64,000 nt of DNA from Rutidosis leptorrhynchoides (Eukaryota; Streptophyta; Magnoliopsida; Asterales; Asteraceae), in assembly GCF_046630445.1 (NCBI RefSeq), contig NC_092335.1, forward strand, positions 541,685,001-541,749,000. Reading direction: 5' to 3'. Positions 24,678-36,245 of the stretch are shown piece by piece (position 1 is the stretch's first letter; every line of letters begins with the position of its first letter). The position numbers were made by a program, and so were the translations under genes. The notes beneath the pieces were generated by a model. That model was given only the letters and a program-made list of their open reading frames with translations. It did no database searches and was not told the origin of the DNA.

Positions 24678-25154
24678 TGTTGGGAAAAATAGAAATAATA
24701 ATCTGATGAGTCAAAAGTGTTTTGCAGATTTTAGAGTCTGAAGGTTTAGAGTCTGAAGTTGCAGACTCTGGAATTGCTGGAGTAAACGCTTGAAGATTTC
24801 TTGAAGCAAAAGCCATAGAATATTCTGGAGATATGCTTGTTATTTAAGAAAATTTGTTTTGAAGATTTGATTTTATCTCCAGAATTTACTTCCTAGTTAT
24901 TAGCAAATTTGGTTTGTTATTAGTTTATATTTTCCATATTTATAGCTAAGTAGTTTTGGAAACCAAATCTCCAGATTTGGTTTGTATCCCTATAAATAGG
25001 GACGTATGGTTCATTTGATACATGTACTTTTTCACGATTAATATCATTTGTCTTCTATTCTATAATCGTGTTCTCTCATTCTCTGTATTATTAATTCTTA
25101 TTTATTGTTTGAGTGAGAGTCTGGTGTTCATAGATCAAATACTGTTAACTAATA
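24678..25154 (+). repeat. Sirevirus 5' LTR
   Basis: Begins TGTTGGGAAAAATAG and ends AACTAATA, so the ends are TG...TA rather than TG...CA. TATAAATAGG near 24991 is a likely promoter box. AGAGTCTGAAG is repeated near the start. Confidence 0.9.
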
Positions 25155-25172
25155 ACTAGTATCAGAGCGGGA
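25155..25172 (+). other. Sirevirus primer-binding site
   Basis: TAGTATCAGAGCGG follows the LTR. It matches the complement of initiator tRNA-Met with one mismatch. Confidence 0.75.
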
Positions 25173-25254
25173 AAGGTGTAAATCCTATCTCGGTGATCTT
25201 TAAAAACGATCCATATTTTTATCAAAAGGTCTCAGTATTATTACTACCCCAGAT

Positions 25255-26001
25255 ATGGCTGTAATTGAAAAGGATGGTGGTTCTAGCAAGTTTCAGAAAG
25301 ATCTGAAAGCTGTTGAGAAGATGGATAAAGACACTACTTGCAATAAAGCTTCTGCTTATAAGGTACAAAACTTTGTGAACTATCTTGATAATGAAAAAGT
25401 GAGAATGTTTCAGTACTTGTTGCTTGACTTTCAACGGTATTTAGATGATATTGATAGGTTAAGAACACAAATTTTTGATCTTCAAAACACTATCAAAGAC
25501 AAAGAAGCTGAAATTAAAATCTTAAAAAAATGTGAGGTAGAACTTGACACATATAAAATGGCATACACAGAAGAAACTAAAAGATTAAATATTGAATTAG
25601 GAAGATCGATGAAAAGGTCAAAACACTATGAATCAATTTGTAAATCTTGGTGTGTATCTTCCAAAAAGAATTCTGATGCTATTGCCAAACAAATTTCAAA
25701 TGATGTCAAAGCTATACTAGGTGAAAACTACATATTAGATATTAATGTGGAAGTTGATCCAAGTGTATTCAAACCTGAAATTCTACCAAACACTTTCGTA
25801 AAATTTGATGGTGACAAAAAGATTTTAACCAATGCTTTTGTAAGGTCATTAGATCCAGTTGAACCTTCTGAGACTATAATACTTGAGAGTAAAAATCCAT
25901 TAGAGTCTGAACTTTTGAAACCTTCAGACTCTAGCATTTTAGTCTCTCAAGATAACAGTGTATGTTCTGACCTAGAGTCTGACACCCAAGAGTCAAGTTA
26001 A
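25255..26001 (+). other. Sirevirus gag-like stretch
   Basis: A 248-residue stretch that is mostly a predicted coiled coil (repeated Glu/Lys heptads around DLQNTIKDKEAEIKILKK), followed by an acidic Ser-rich tail with repeated ESDT/LESE words. It sits in the gag position but is shorter than usual for Sireviruses, and I see no clear CCHC knuckle. Fossil part of the element. Confidence 0.6.
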
Positions 26002-26394
26002 AATAACAACTCTGAATCATCCTCTGAAACTGACACCTGTCCAGATCCAAAAGTGTTAACTAAAAGAAGGTCAAAGTCAAAACAAGCTAAGACAATTCAA
26101 AAACTCAAAAAGGAAATTTCTAAGCTCAATGAAAAAATCAAGAGTCAAGAAAAACCTTCAGTTAAAAGATCATCTTGTTTTCCTAAGGAAATTAAGAAGA
26201 TATGAAAACCCAAAGTTTGTGAAAATAAACGTGTCTTACAATCTGTTAAGGACAAGTTGATTTGGATTGGAAACAAGGCTTTTGTTTGGAGAGTGAAGAG
26301 CACTCCAACTGAACCCACTGAAAAGTGGGTTCCCCTTAAAAACTAACCATTTTCTTTTGTCTTGTGTCTTGTGTAACAGGGTAACATGTGATAT

Positions 26395-26598
26395 TTGGAT
26401 AGTGATTGCTCAAGACACATGACTGGATGCAAAGAGCATCTTGTAGGGTTTGTTGAAGAGAAAGGTCCTTCTGTAAGATATGATGATAATTCAGTTGCAA
26501 AGACTATTGGTTATGGTACTGTTATAGCTGGAAGTGTTTCATTTAAGAAAGTTGCTTTAGTTGAAGGGTTGAAGCATAATCTGCTAAGTGTGAGTTAA
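26395..26598 (+). other. Sirevirus protease-like stretch
   Basis: Holds the copia protease signature region SDCSRHMTGCKEHL and ends with the conserved LKHNLLSVS that precedes the integrase zinc region in copia polyproteins. Fossil part of the element. Confidence 0.7.
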
Positions 26599-26697
26599 AT
26601 TGCTGATGAAGATTGTGAGATCAGATTAAGGAAGAAAGCTGGTATTATTTATGATCCTAAAGGAAGGCCAACACTTGTAGCCTGGAGATTTCAAAAT

Positions 26698-29598
26698 GTG
26701 TATATGCTGGATCTAGATTCTGTTGATGCTGGAATTGAAACATGTTTGTACTCTCAGACTGTCCCTGAACTTAATTGGCTTTGGTACAAAAGGCTTTCTC
26801 ATCTCAATTTCAAAAACATTAATGAGCTTTCCAAAAAGGTAAGAGGTCTGCCTCAACAGCCTTTTAAGAAAGATAAACCTTGTTCTACCTGTATTATGGG
26901 TAAACAGACCAAAACAAAGTTTCCCTCAAAAACCCTGGCTACTATCAGTGATCCACTTCACATGCTTCACATGGATCTATTTGGTCCAATGAACACTAGT
27001 AGTTTGGGTGGGAAAAGATATACTCTAGTGATTGTTGATGAGTATTCTAGATTTACATGGATTATTTTCTTAACTGCAAAAAGTGATGCTCCTGAAGAAA
27101 TCATCAATTTGATCAAGAGAGAGCAGGTTCAAAAAGGTGTTCTTGTTAAACAGTTGAGAAGTGATCATGGTACTGAGTTCAAAAATGTTACATTAATTGA
27201 CTTTTGTGAAGAGTCTGTAATTGGTCAAAATTTCTCTGCTGTTAGAACTCCACAACAAAATGGAGTTGCTGAAAGAAGAAATAGAACCCTTATTGAAGCA
27301 ACCAGAACCATGTTATGTCAATCTAATGTTGCTCTAAGGTTCTGGGCAGGGGCAGTTAATACAGCATGTTATACTCAAAATAGGTCCTTGATTGTGAAGA
27401 AACATGGCAAAACTCCCTATGAGTTATACCATAAAAAGGTGCCTACTATTCATTACTTCCATGTATTTGGGTGTAAGTGCTATATTTTAAATCAAAGAGA
27501 TCAGCTTGATAAGATGAGGCCAAAATCTGATGAAGGTGTGTTCATGGGATATTCTTCTGTATCTAAAGCTTATAGAGTATATAATCAGAGGAGAATGAAG
27601 ATTGAAGAATCCATTAATGTTTCTTTTGATGAAAGTTCTTTAGAAATGAATCAGTCATTCAGGATTGAACTATCTGCACTTGGTGAATTGTCAAATTTGA
27701 TTTCAGGGAATAGTGTTCAGACTCTGGATTCAGAGTCTGAGTCAGATGAACCTAATTTGTCTGGGTTGAAAAATGATTCTGCAGATAATTCTCATACAGA
27801 AGAAGTTCCACAAGAAGATGAGTCTGTTGTTATTCAAGAGGGTGATCAGTCATCAAATACCACTTTGGATCTCACTGTTCCTACTAGGAAATCATCTAGA
27901 AATATAGTTCCTCCAAAGCATCTTAAGGACTATGTTGTGGATCCTACAGGTTTGCCTAAGCCTAGTTCTTCTTCTCAGACACCTGTGTCTAACTTTGCTA
28001 CAGCAAATTTTTGCTTCTTTTCAAGTTTTCTCTCACTGATTGAGCCTAAAGAAGTAGATGAGGCATTGGTTGATAATGACTGGGTTGAGGCTATGACTGA
28101 AGATTTGACAGAATTTGAAAGGAATGATGTATGGGAGTTGGTTCCAAAACCTGATGGTAAAACTGCAATTGGCACTAAATGGGTTTACAGAAACAAGGTT
28201 GATAAAGATGGTATTGTGATTAGAAAGAAAGCAAGGTTAGTGGCTCAAGGGTATAGACAAGAAGAAGGAATAGATTATGATGAGACTTTTGCTCCTGTTG
28301 CTAGAATTGAAGCTATTAGACTGTTTCTGGCATATGCTGCACACAAAGATTTTAAGGTGTTTCAAATGGATGTGAAGAGTGCTTTTCTGAATGGTAAATT
28401 GCAAGAAGAGGTGTATGTGAAACAACCTCCTGGTTTTGTAAGTAAGAAATTTCATAAGCATGTTTACAGATTGAAGAAAGCATTGTATGGTCTGAAGCAA
28501 GCTCCCAGAGCCTGGTATGATACCTTGTCAACATTTCTTCTAGAAAAGAATTTTTCCAGAGGAGCCATTGACAAGACTTTATTTATCAAAAAGGACAAAG
28601 GTGATGTGTTACTTGTTCAAATTTATGTTGATGACATTATTTTTGGGTCTACTAATCCACACTTAAGAAAATGGTTTTCTGACATTATGTCTGAAGAGTA
28701 TAGAATGAGCAATTTATGTACTTTAAACTATTTTCTTGGGTTGCAAATTAAACAGAGTTCTGAAGGCATTTTTATTAACCAAAGTAACTACATTTCTGAC
28801 ATGTTAACTAAATTTGGTTTTAAAAATTGTTCTACTTTGAGAACTCCAATGAGTGTTTCTGAAAAGCTTGATAAAGATGAATCTGGAAAACTCACTTGTC
28901 AATCAACCTATAGAGGTATGATTGGATCTTTGCTATACTTAACTGTTAGTAGACCTGATATAATGTTTGCTACATGTCTTTGTGCACGTTACCAATCAGA
29001 TCCTAGGGAGTCTCATTATAAAGCTGTGAAAAGAATTTTTAGGTACTTAAAAGGTTCCCCTAACCTGGGTCTTTGGTACTCCAAAGACTCGGGGTTTGAT
29101 CTAATTGGTTACACAGATGCAGACTATGCAGGTTGCAAATTAGACAGAAAGAGCACTTCTGGTGGATGTCAATTGCTAGGTGGAAAATTGGTCAGTTGGA
29201 CTAGTAAAAAGCAGAATTCTGTGGCCACATTCACAGCAGAAGCTGAATATGTTGCTGCAGGAAGTTGTTGTGCTCAATTACTGTGGATGCAACATCAACT
29301 TTTGGATTTTGGGTTAACATTGACCAAAACTCCAATAATGTGTGATAATGATAGTGCTATTGCTATTACTGAGAATCCAATGTTTCACTCCAGAACCAAG
29401 CATATTGAAATCAGGCATCATTTTATAAGGGATTGTGTTGAGAAGGGCAAAGTATTTTTAAAGCATATTGGCACTAAGGATCAACTGGCAGATATTTTCA
29501 CTAAAGCACTTCCTGAGGAAAGGCATTTCTATCTTTTTGGACAACTTGGAATGTTAAATCCATCTATTGAAATGTTGTCCAGTGATGATATTTTTTGA
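26698..29598 (+). CDS. Sirevirus pol: integrase, reverse transcriptase, RNase H
   Basis: A 966-residue open stretch. From about residue 35 it has the HHCC-type GAG-pre-integrase region (CSTCIMGKQ). The integrase core spans roughly 90-250, with HMDLFGP, SDHGTEF and [13 protein letters not shown]. From about 490 comes reverse transcriptase ([12 protein letters not shown], then catalytic YVDDIIFGS near 642), followed by RNase H (YTDADYAGC near 803; the TAEAEYVA motif). These domains copy the RNA and insert the DNA in living relatives. This order, integrase before reverse transcriptase, defines Ty1/copia. It belongs to the retroelement, not the host. Confidence 0.92.
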   Translation: MYMLDLDSVDAGIETCLYSQTVPELNWLWYKRLSHLNFKNINELSKKVRGLPQQPFKKDKPCSTCIMGKQTKTKFPSKTLATISDPLHMLHMDLFGPMNTSSLGGKRYTLVIVDEYSRFTWIIFLTAKSDAPEEIINLIKREQVQKGVLVKQLRSDHGTEFKNVTLIDFCEESVIGQNFSAVRTPQQNGVAERRNRTLIEATRTMLCQSNVALRFWAGAVNTACYTQNRSLIVKKHGKTPYELYHKKVPTIHYFHVFGCKCYILNQRDQLDKMRPKSDEGVFMGYSSVSKAYRVYNQRRMKIEESINVSFDESSLEMNQSFRIELSALGELSNLISGNSVQTLDSESESDEPNLSGLKNDSADNSHTEEVPQEDESVVIQEGDQSSNTTLDLTVPTRKSSRNIVPPKHLKDYVVDPTGLPKPSSSSQTPVSNFATANFCFFSSFLSLIEPKEVDEALVDNDWVEAMTEDLTEFERNDVWELVPKPDGKTAIGTKWVYRNKVDKDGIVIRKKARLVAQGYRQEEGIDYDETFAPVARIEAIRLFLAYAAHKDFKVFQMDVKSAFLNGKLQEEVYVKQPPGFVSKKFHKHVYRLKKALYGLKQAPRAWYDTLSTFLLEKNFSRGAIDKTLFIKKDKGDVLLVQIYVDDIIFGSTNPHLRKWFSDIMSEEYRMSNLCTLNYFLGLQIKQSSEGIFINQSNYISDMLTKFGFKNCSTLRTPMSVSEKLDKDESGKLTCQSTYRGMIGSLLYLTVSRPDIMFATCLCARYQSDPRESHYKAVKRIFRYLKGSPNLGLWYSKDSGFDLIGYTDADYAGCKLDRKSTSGGCQLLGGKLVSWTSKKQNSVATFTAEAEYVAAGSCCAQLLWMQHQLLDFGLTLTKTPIMCDNDSAIAITENPMFHSRTKHIEIRHHFIRDCVEKGKVFLKHIGTKDQLADIFTKALPEERHFYLFGQLGMLNPSIEMLSSDDIF

Positions 29599-30198
29599 GT
29601 CTGAATTATTTTCTTAGAGTCTGGGTGACGTAATATTGTTCAGAGTCTGGGAAAGTTTACTCAAGTGTATTTTTGTGTATAAATTTGTTTCCTTCTTTAG
29701 TCAAATAAAGTTTTTTTTTTAAATTTCGTTTTTAGGTTAAATTTTTTTTTCTTTATTCTATTTCCTAAAATAAAAGGGTCAAATTTGATATTAATGAAGG
29801 GAGTTAATGGTAACTTTTTAAAATTTTTTGTCAAGAGTATTAATTTGATAATGATTGTGTCAATCTTTTTGATAACTTTCTGTTATGATGCATTGGGTCA
29901 ATCTTGGCCGTGCAGACCAACCTGCAGATTCTGAGCAATCAGAGTCAAAGTTGTTACCCAAGAATTGAATTGAATTGTACAAATTGCCATTCTCGAGTAT
30001 CTTTTCCGCCCTACTCCGAAACCGGGTTTAGTTGGCTCGGTAATTTTATTCGACGTGTGGTTGTTTCGAAACAGGGAACAACTTTGAATACACAAGCCTG
30101 TAACCCGCGGATGAATCGCACACTAGAGCCTTATTGGGGCTAAAAGCAGTAACGAGAGCCTTTTTGGTGATGTTCCATAAACAGAGCAGGCTGAAGAC

Positions 30199-31859
30199 AT
30201 GGGTCAGGAAATCCCACCTCACTCTAACCCATCTTCACCCGCTGCTGAGCAAATTATCCACTCAACCCACCTTATGAACCCACCAGTTCATACTGAGAAT
30301 ACCACCATATCTACAACCTTAGATTCTACAGCACTTGTGAATTCACCTCAAAAATTCACTAGGAAAAGTGCTGCACGTACTATTCCACCACCTCTGCTAG
30401 AGGTTGGTGAGAAGAGTGCTTTAACCCAGCCTAAACCTGGTAGGTTAGTTAGCTTGGATACCCACACTACAGTCGTTGAGAAAACCCACTCAGTTGACTT
30501 ACGTGAAGAAGTCCCAATCCTGGACTCAAATAAACAAATCCAATAATCTACTGCAATGACCAAGCCAACTGCTACCCCAGACTTAAGTCTGCCACTACTC
30601 ACTCCAAATATTCCATCCTTACACTTACTTGAACAGGCTGCCAATATCACACTCATGTCACAGGGTGAGATACAGGCCTCAAAATCTTCTATATCTAAGG
30701 ATCAGCTTTCTTTACAATAGGAAGGCTGTGAGGACATACCAACCCTACCCTTATCTTCTGGCACTACTTCTCAGACTGAGGCACCAGTCACCATGGTTGG
30801 CCTACATCAGGCTTTGACCAAGTTGACTAAGGAGTTTGATGACAAGCTCTCTGGTGTGCAGTCTAAGATTAATATTCTTAACTTTAATAATAATTTTGTT
30901 TCAAAAGATGAGCTGTTGGAGGTAAGGAGGTTGGTTGGGGATATGCAGGGGTTGTCTAGTGCAAGTGATTCAGGGTCTGTTGCAGAAATTAATCACAGGT
31001 TGGCTGAGCTGGAGAAAATGATGGTTGGTGTTGATGAACTTAGACAATGCTTTACTGGGTTTGCTTCTGATATTTGTTCCCTCAAAAATCAACAAACTGA
31101 AATTTGGAAGGTCATATCTTCTCTGCCTTTAGATGATGTCAAAAAGGGGGAGAAAAGAAAGAGTTCAGATGATGCAGGTACAGGTACTGCAGATGCAGGT
31201 TTTGCAAGTGTTGAGGGGGAGCAATCAAAGAGAGCTCAAATTGAGGGGAGCATCAGATTGAGGGGGAGAATATAACTGATAGGGGTGTTGGTGATACTCA
31301 AATGGTTGCTGTTGGTGGTGTTGGTGATACTCAAGGAAGCACTAGTGCTGTTGTGGTTGCTGCTATGCAAGGTAATTTAAGAGCTCAGATGAACAAAAAA
31401 TTTAGATTCAGAAGATATGAAGGTGATGTTGTCAAGGTTGAGGTTGATAAATCTGAATTTGAAGGTGTCACTTTATTGCTAACCATGACTCATTTACCTG
31501 ATAGGAGATTAAGAGTTAAATTGAATCAAATTGTTCGATTGGGTTTTTGTGAGTGGAAAGGCATAACTGTTCCTGAACATTTAGAGTTTGTTGATGATAA
31601 GTATGTTGAGTATTTTGATGCTTTGATGATCAAGACAAATGGAAATCAAAGGATGTTAATTATGTGTGATCAGTTTGAAGGGGCTAGCATTGATATGTTG
31701 ATCAGTTTACTGTCCAGATGTAAAACACAGCAGACAACTCCTTTCAGGGTGCAGTTGTTAAAACACTTGCATAGCAAGCTGAGCATGTTGAAGAAAATTT
31801 CTCATATGAAGGGCAAGTGCAAGCTAATTGAAAGGGAGTATGCAAAGATGTTTGTTTAG
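30199..31859 (+). other. Sirevirus extra (env-like) region downstream of pol
   Basis: Three reading stretches at 30199-30546, 30793-31275 and 31302-31859 lie between pol and the 3' LTR, where Sireviruses often carry an additional gene sometimes called env-like. The first is Pro/Ser/Thr-rich and the second has a coiled-coil pattern. I see no strong signal peptide or membrane anchor, so an envelope role is not supported here. It looks broken. Confidence 0.55.
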
Positions 31860-31898
31860 GAGTACAGGTTGTTTTGACATCATCAGATAGGGGGAGAT

Positions 31899-32374
31899 TG
31901 TTGAGAAAAATAGAAATAATAATCTGATGAGTCAAAAGTGTTTTGCAGATTTTAGAGTCTGAAGGTTTAGAGTCTGAAGTTGCAGACTCTGGAATTGCTG
32001 GAGTAAACGCTTAAAGATTTCTTGAAGCAAAAGCCATAGAATATTCTGGAGATATGCTTGTATTTAAGAAAATTTGTTTTGAAAATTTGATTTTATCTCT
32101 AGAATTTACTTCCTAGTTATTAACAAATTTGGTTTGTTTTTAGTTTATCTTTTCCATATTTATAGCTAAGTAGTTTTGGAAACTAAATCTCCAGATTTTG
32201 TTTTTATCCCTATAAATAGGGACGTATGGTTCATTTGATACGTGTACTTTTTCACGATTAATATCATTTGTCTTCTATTCTATAATCGTGTTCTCTCATT
32301 CTCTGTATTATTAATTCTTATTTATTGTTTGAGTGAGAGTCTGGTGTTCATAGATCAAATACTGTGAACTAATA
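31899..32374 (+). repeat. Sirevirus 3' LTR
   Basis: Partner of the 5' LTR, starting TGTTGAGAAAAATAG and ending AACTAATA, then the target duplication TTTGT. It ends 71 bp from the CNGC stop codon, so it lies within or next to that gene's 3' untranslated region. Confidence 0.9.
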
Positions 32375-32445
32375 TTTGTTATAACAAAATACCAACAAAT
32401 CACTAACCCAATATATATTGTATCCTGTATACTTTATAATTAAAC

Positions 32446-35400
32446 CTACTCATCATCAGGATCAGCCGAGAAATCGGGTTCTTCAGGCTTTTGTAACTTA
32501 ATCAAATCAACATCTTTCGTTTTCAAGATCCCCCTCCTCGTATTTGCAGCAAATCTAGAGGCTAATATCGTCACATTAAGATTCTGCATATTCGCATTCG
32601 ACAATGCCTCTTCATGATGTTCGTTTTCATGATGTCGTCCATCATCATCATCATCAGGACGATACGATGATTCACTCATACTTAAATTCCATTGCATTCT
32701 TCTTTTCTTCATTCGACGCCATGCTGCTTGAATAAAACACGCAGCCCATGTTCTCCAATGGTATGAGTAGAATCTAAACGTATGTTGTAGTTTCTTACTA
32801 TGTAATCTTCTGAATTGGTTAGCAACAAATTTTAAATCTTCTGCACGTAATGCAAACGCTTCGACTTCACTTAATGCTCGTACTGTTCGTGTTGAAGACG
32901 GGAGATTTAAGGTGGATTTTGGGAGTAGGGCCCACGCGAGCAATTCTTCGCCACAAAAGTCGCCGGGCCGTAAAGTAATTGAGTTGAAGAACCCTGTTCG
33001 ACCACCGTTAGTGGTGGAGCTATCGAGTCTTCCTCTAATGATAAAAAGCATTTCTGATACGGGATCACCTTCACGTACTATGTACGTGTGTTGTGTACTT
33101 AGCGATGATACTAAACGCTCGCATATCGCGTCTAGTAGTTGATCATCCATTTGAGAGAAAAATGGGACCTGCAAATAAACACAAATATAAACATAATCAC
33201 TTTCAGAAACATATAAAATCCAAACTATAGGTGTCTATTATAATCCATAAAGTTTTAAAGTTGTCCAAATACACACGCACACACACACGTATCTCAATTT
33301 TATATAGTCAGAGATAATGCAAATCTTACACGTCGAACAAGATCAAGACACAAATGACGTTGAATATCTCGACGGAGATCGGATGGCAAGTTACGCAATA
33401 TAGATTCTTCATCAACTCCTCGTGTTGCAAGCCATTTATATTGTACGAATTTACGTACACGTTCTTGCAAGTCATTAGGTAGTTGCCGATGTCTCATCCA
33501 TGACTCGGTGTCTCTCCGTCTAAGTCTCCACTCCTCGAGCCTTACAGTAATGGATTGTAGGTAGGTCTACAAAACAATAAAGGGGGATAATAAATTTGCA
33601 CGTAAGGGCCTGTTTATTTTCGACTTAATGATTGTTTATGTATGGTTCTTATTAATTCAGTAAGTAAAATTGTTGTTTCTTTGTCAATTAATCTGTCGCT
33701 TAATTTGAAAAATGGCATGTTTGTAGGAGACAAAGAAACATAGACCTCTTCCCAAACAGAGGCATACAGAAACAACACTTAATACAAAATAAAAGTAAAC
33801 AACCCCAAGTCTTATAATGAAATATTTATAGTACATTAAGATGATCATACTATCTTATCATGATCTCATTGTTGACCAAAATTATCACGTAATTAAACAA
33901 ATACACAAGAATCAAGTCCGAAAAAAAAGAGAAATAACATAGTGTGATGGCTACATACCTGCATATTTCCTATCAAATGGGCGAATAATACAAGTCCCAT
34001 AATGGCAATGAGTATGGCGAACGACGTCTCCCCAATAAACGTACTTGTTTCCAAATTCTGTCCATATGAACTGCATGTCAATGAAAATAATGATCAGTCA
34101 AAAATAAACATTTCAAGTTTTAACCTAAACAGATATTGGTCAAACAGTTTTACAGTTAACCATGGCATGTTCTAGTGTAAGCAACCTTCTAAATTGTTTT
34201 GTTCAAAAAAACTTGAACTACTTTTATAGATAACAGTTACTGTAATCATGTTTAATATACAATACTTACTATTATACTTTATACTATCTTCTTATAAGAG
34301 TAACCATATTTACCAAAGCGACCGATAAGAGAAAACATAACCATATTTCAGCAATCCTACCACTACTCAAGTTTATGTAATTACTTCGTATTAATTATTA
34401 TACAAGCAATAAACGTAGTACCGTACCTCAAGTTTTGTAAACCCCACCATAAGCAATACAAGTATTTTTCAATGAAATTGGAATACACAACACCTTTCCC
34501 TACAGCATCTCCAAATATCCCATAGTGAAAAGTCGTTTCGTTGGTGGGATCACAAATGTCAAAAAGATTCGTCCCATTGGCCCACTCTTTCCGCTTATCT
34601 TCATTAATAAACCCACAATCCAAATAACGAAGCGCACAATTTTTATCATCATTTCGACAAGTAGATTTCCAACATGTTGCATGTCTTTCGAATGACAACA
34701 AGTACCATGATGACCCTAATATCTACCATAAAAAAAAGCACCATGATTTAGCTAAAAATTCTGCAAGATTTTTTATACTTTAAAGTTTTAGTGATTAATG
34801 ATTAAAGATTAACTAAAAGGTTACTTACATGACTAGCTAACATGTACAACACAAGATTATATGCGGCCCCCGCCCAAGCAGTTTTGGTGACGACTCCTGT
34901 TGTCTTGATGATTTGTGAGCTCAACGGAAAAATCAGATAAAGTCTCGGTATATATTGGAGGAGGACAATGAGCACTAACGCGTTAGTTGTGTGATCGGCA
35001 TTTGGCGTTCGAATTGCTGGTATAATGAACCATATAACAATCTGAGTGAAAAATTTCAATGGAACACTGTGAGTTCAAACTTCAAAAACTTTATGTCAAA
35101 TAAGCTAAACAAGCGGACTGGTAGTCTGGTACAGTAATCGATACGATACAAAAAAAAATTGGTTGATATAGAAGTGACTTTGACTGACTTTGACTGACTT
35201 TGACTGACTTTGACTGACTTTGACTGACTTTGACCCGACTTTTGACTATTGCCCGACTTGTTAAACGTTTTTCTTCGAATAGGGACGGGCTAGTCACCAA
35301 ACCACCACATCGGCTGTCACGACGGCCGTTTGCAACCATGGTTTGGATATGCAAATTAATAGTGATTATTTAATAAAAGGGATGTGTGGATACTAAGCAT

Positions 35401-36245
35401 CATCAAGCGATTTTATTACAACTTCAGACAGCATAAAAAACATTCAAAAACAATCTCCCACCTCATTTTGTTACAACTAATTATCTGATATAATGACTCT
35501 TAAAACGCACATCGAATTTATGAAAGAAACACGAATAAACTAATGAGAAAAAAAAAAACAGAGTCATACCTGAGGTAAAGGCAATGTTGCAACAAGATCA
35601 ATAAAGAAATTCGATTTCAAGTACTTTCGCGCAATCTTTTCTGGATCCATAACGAGTTCACCTCTACCTAAAACTCTTGAACTTGGCGAAACATAAGCTG
35701 TCCGAAACTTTATAGCAATATTCAACATATAAAATATATCCGCGATAGATCGTAAACATGTAACAACAATCCCTAAATTAACATCAGACAACATACATGA
35801 AGACCTACCCTCATTATCTACAGAAGGAAGGTAAAAAAACAATGGATCCACAAAAAGTGCAACTAAACAAGAAAATAAAAATATTTTATTCCATTGTAAA
35901 ATAATTTCACTTCCAGGATCCAATACTCTTTTTCCTTTTGAATCATTATTATTTTCATCTGGGTACTTCCCTAATTTTAAACCCATATGATGATGATTTG
36001 TACCAGTAATTGGTCTACCATTCATCAACAAAGGGGCTGAAATCTTGTGTTCAGGTATCTGCTTATCAGGAATTTGCCATGAATGGTCAAAGTTTGACTT
36101 TCCATTTTCACCGGTGTAAAACCTGGTATTAAATTCATTTACAGTTTCATCAACTAATAATTTATAATAAAAATGTGTAAATTAATAAACTTTATAGCAA
36201 AATAAGAGATTTTAACCTGACTTGCTTCCCTGTCTTGTAGTCCAT
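32446..36245 (-). CDS. cyclic nucleotide-gated ion channel (CNGC), 7 exons
   Basis: A plasma-membrane cation channel subunit, mainly for calcium entry, gated by cyclic nucleotides and calmodulin. Exons: 36245-36217, 36122-35570, 35041-34829, 34722-34427, 34070-33959, 33566-33330, 33168-32446. Sites are GT-AG and 2163 nt close in phase to 720 residues. The start MDYKTGKQVRF is a usual CNGC opening. S1 begins near residue 87. The selectivity filter GQNL is at 367-370 and is followed by the S6 segment. The nucleotide-binding domain starts near 481, with the phosphate-binding cassette PGDFCGEELL at 548-557. An IQ calmodulin site, FIQAAWRR, is near 625-632. The tail is Asp/His-rich. The sequence resembles group III (CNGC14-18) best; that subgroup is an inference. 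Confidence 0.92.
35175..35234. repeat. 10-bp tandem repeat in CNGC intron 2
   Basis: Six perfect units of TGACTTTGAC. A degenerate unit (CCGACTTTTGACT) follows. No function is apparent. Confidence 0.95.

Larger units (their letters stand above)
24678..32374 (+). mobile_element. Sirevirus-type Ty1/copia retrotransposon
   Basis: A 7.7-kb element with LTRs of 477 and 476 bp and a TTTGT target duplication (24673-24677, 32375-32379). The order LTR, primer site, gag-like, protease, integrase, reverse transcriptase, RNase H, then an extra region before the 3' LTR is the Sirevirus plan. A polypurine tract, GGGGGAGA, abuts the 3' LTR. By eye the LTRs differ at about a dozen positions. At the commonly used plant rate this suggests roughly one million years, which is an inference. 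The pol region is long and mostly intact, but the element as a whole looks broken, with several breaks. Confidence 0.9.

Noticed and set aside
32912-33142. A plus-strand frame over CNGC exon 7
   Set aside because: Shadow of the well-supported nucleotide-binding domain on the minus strand.
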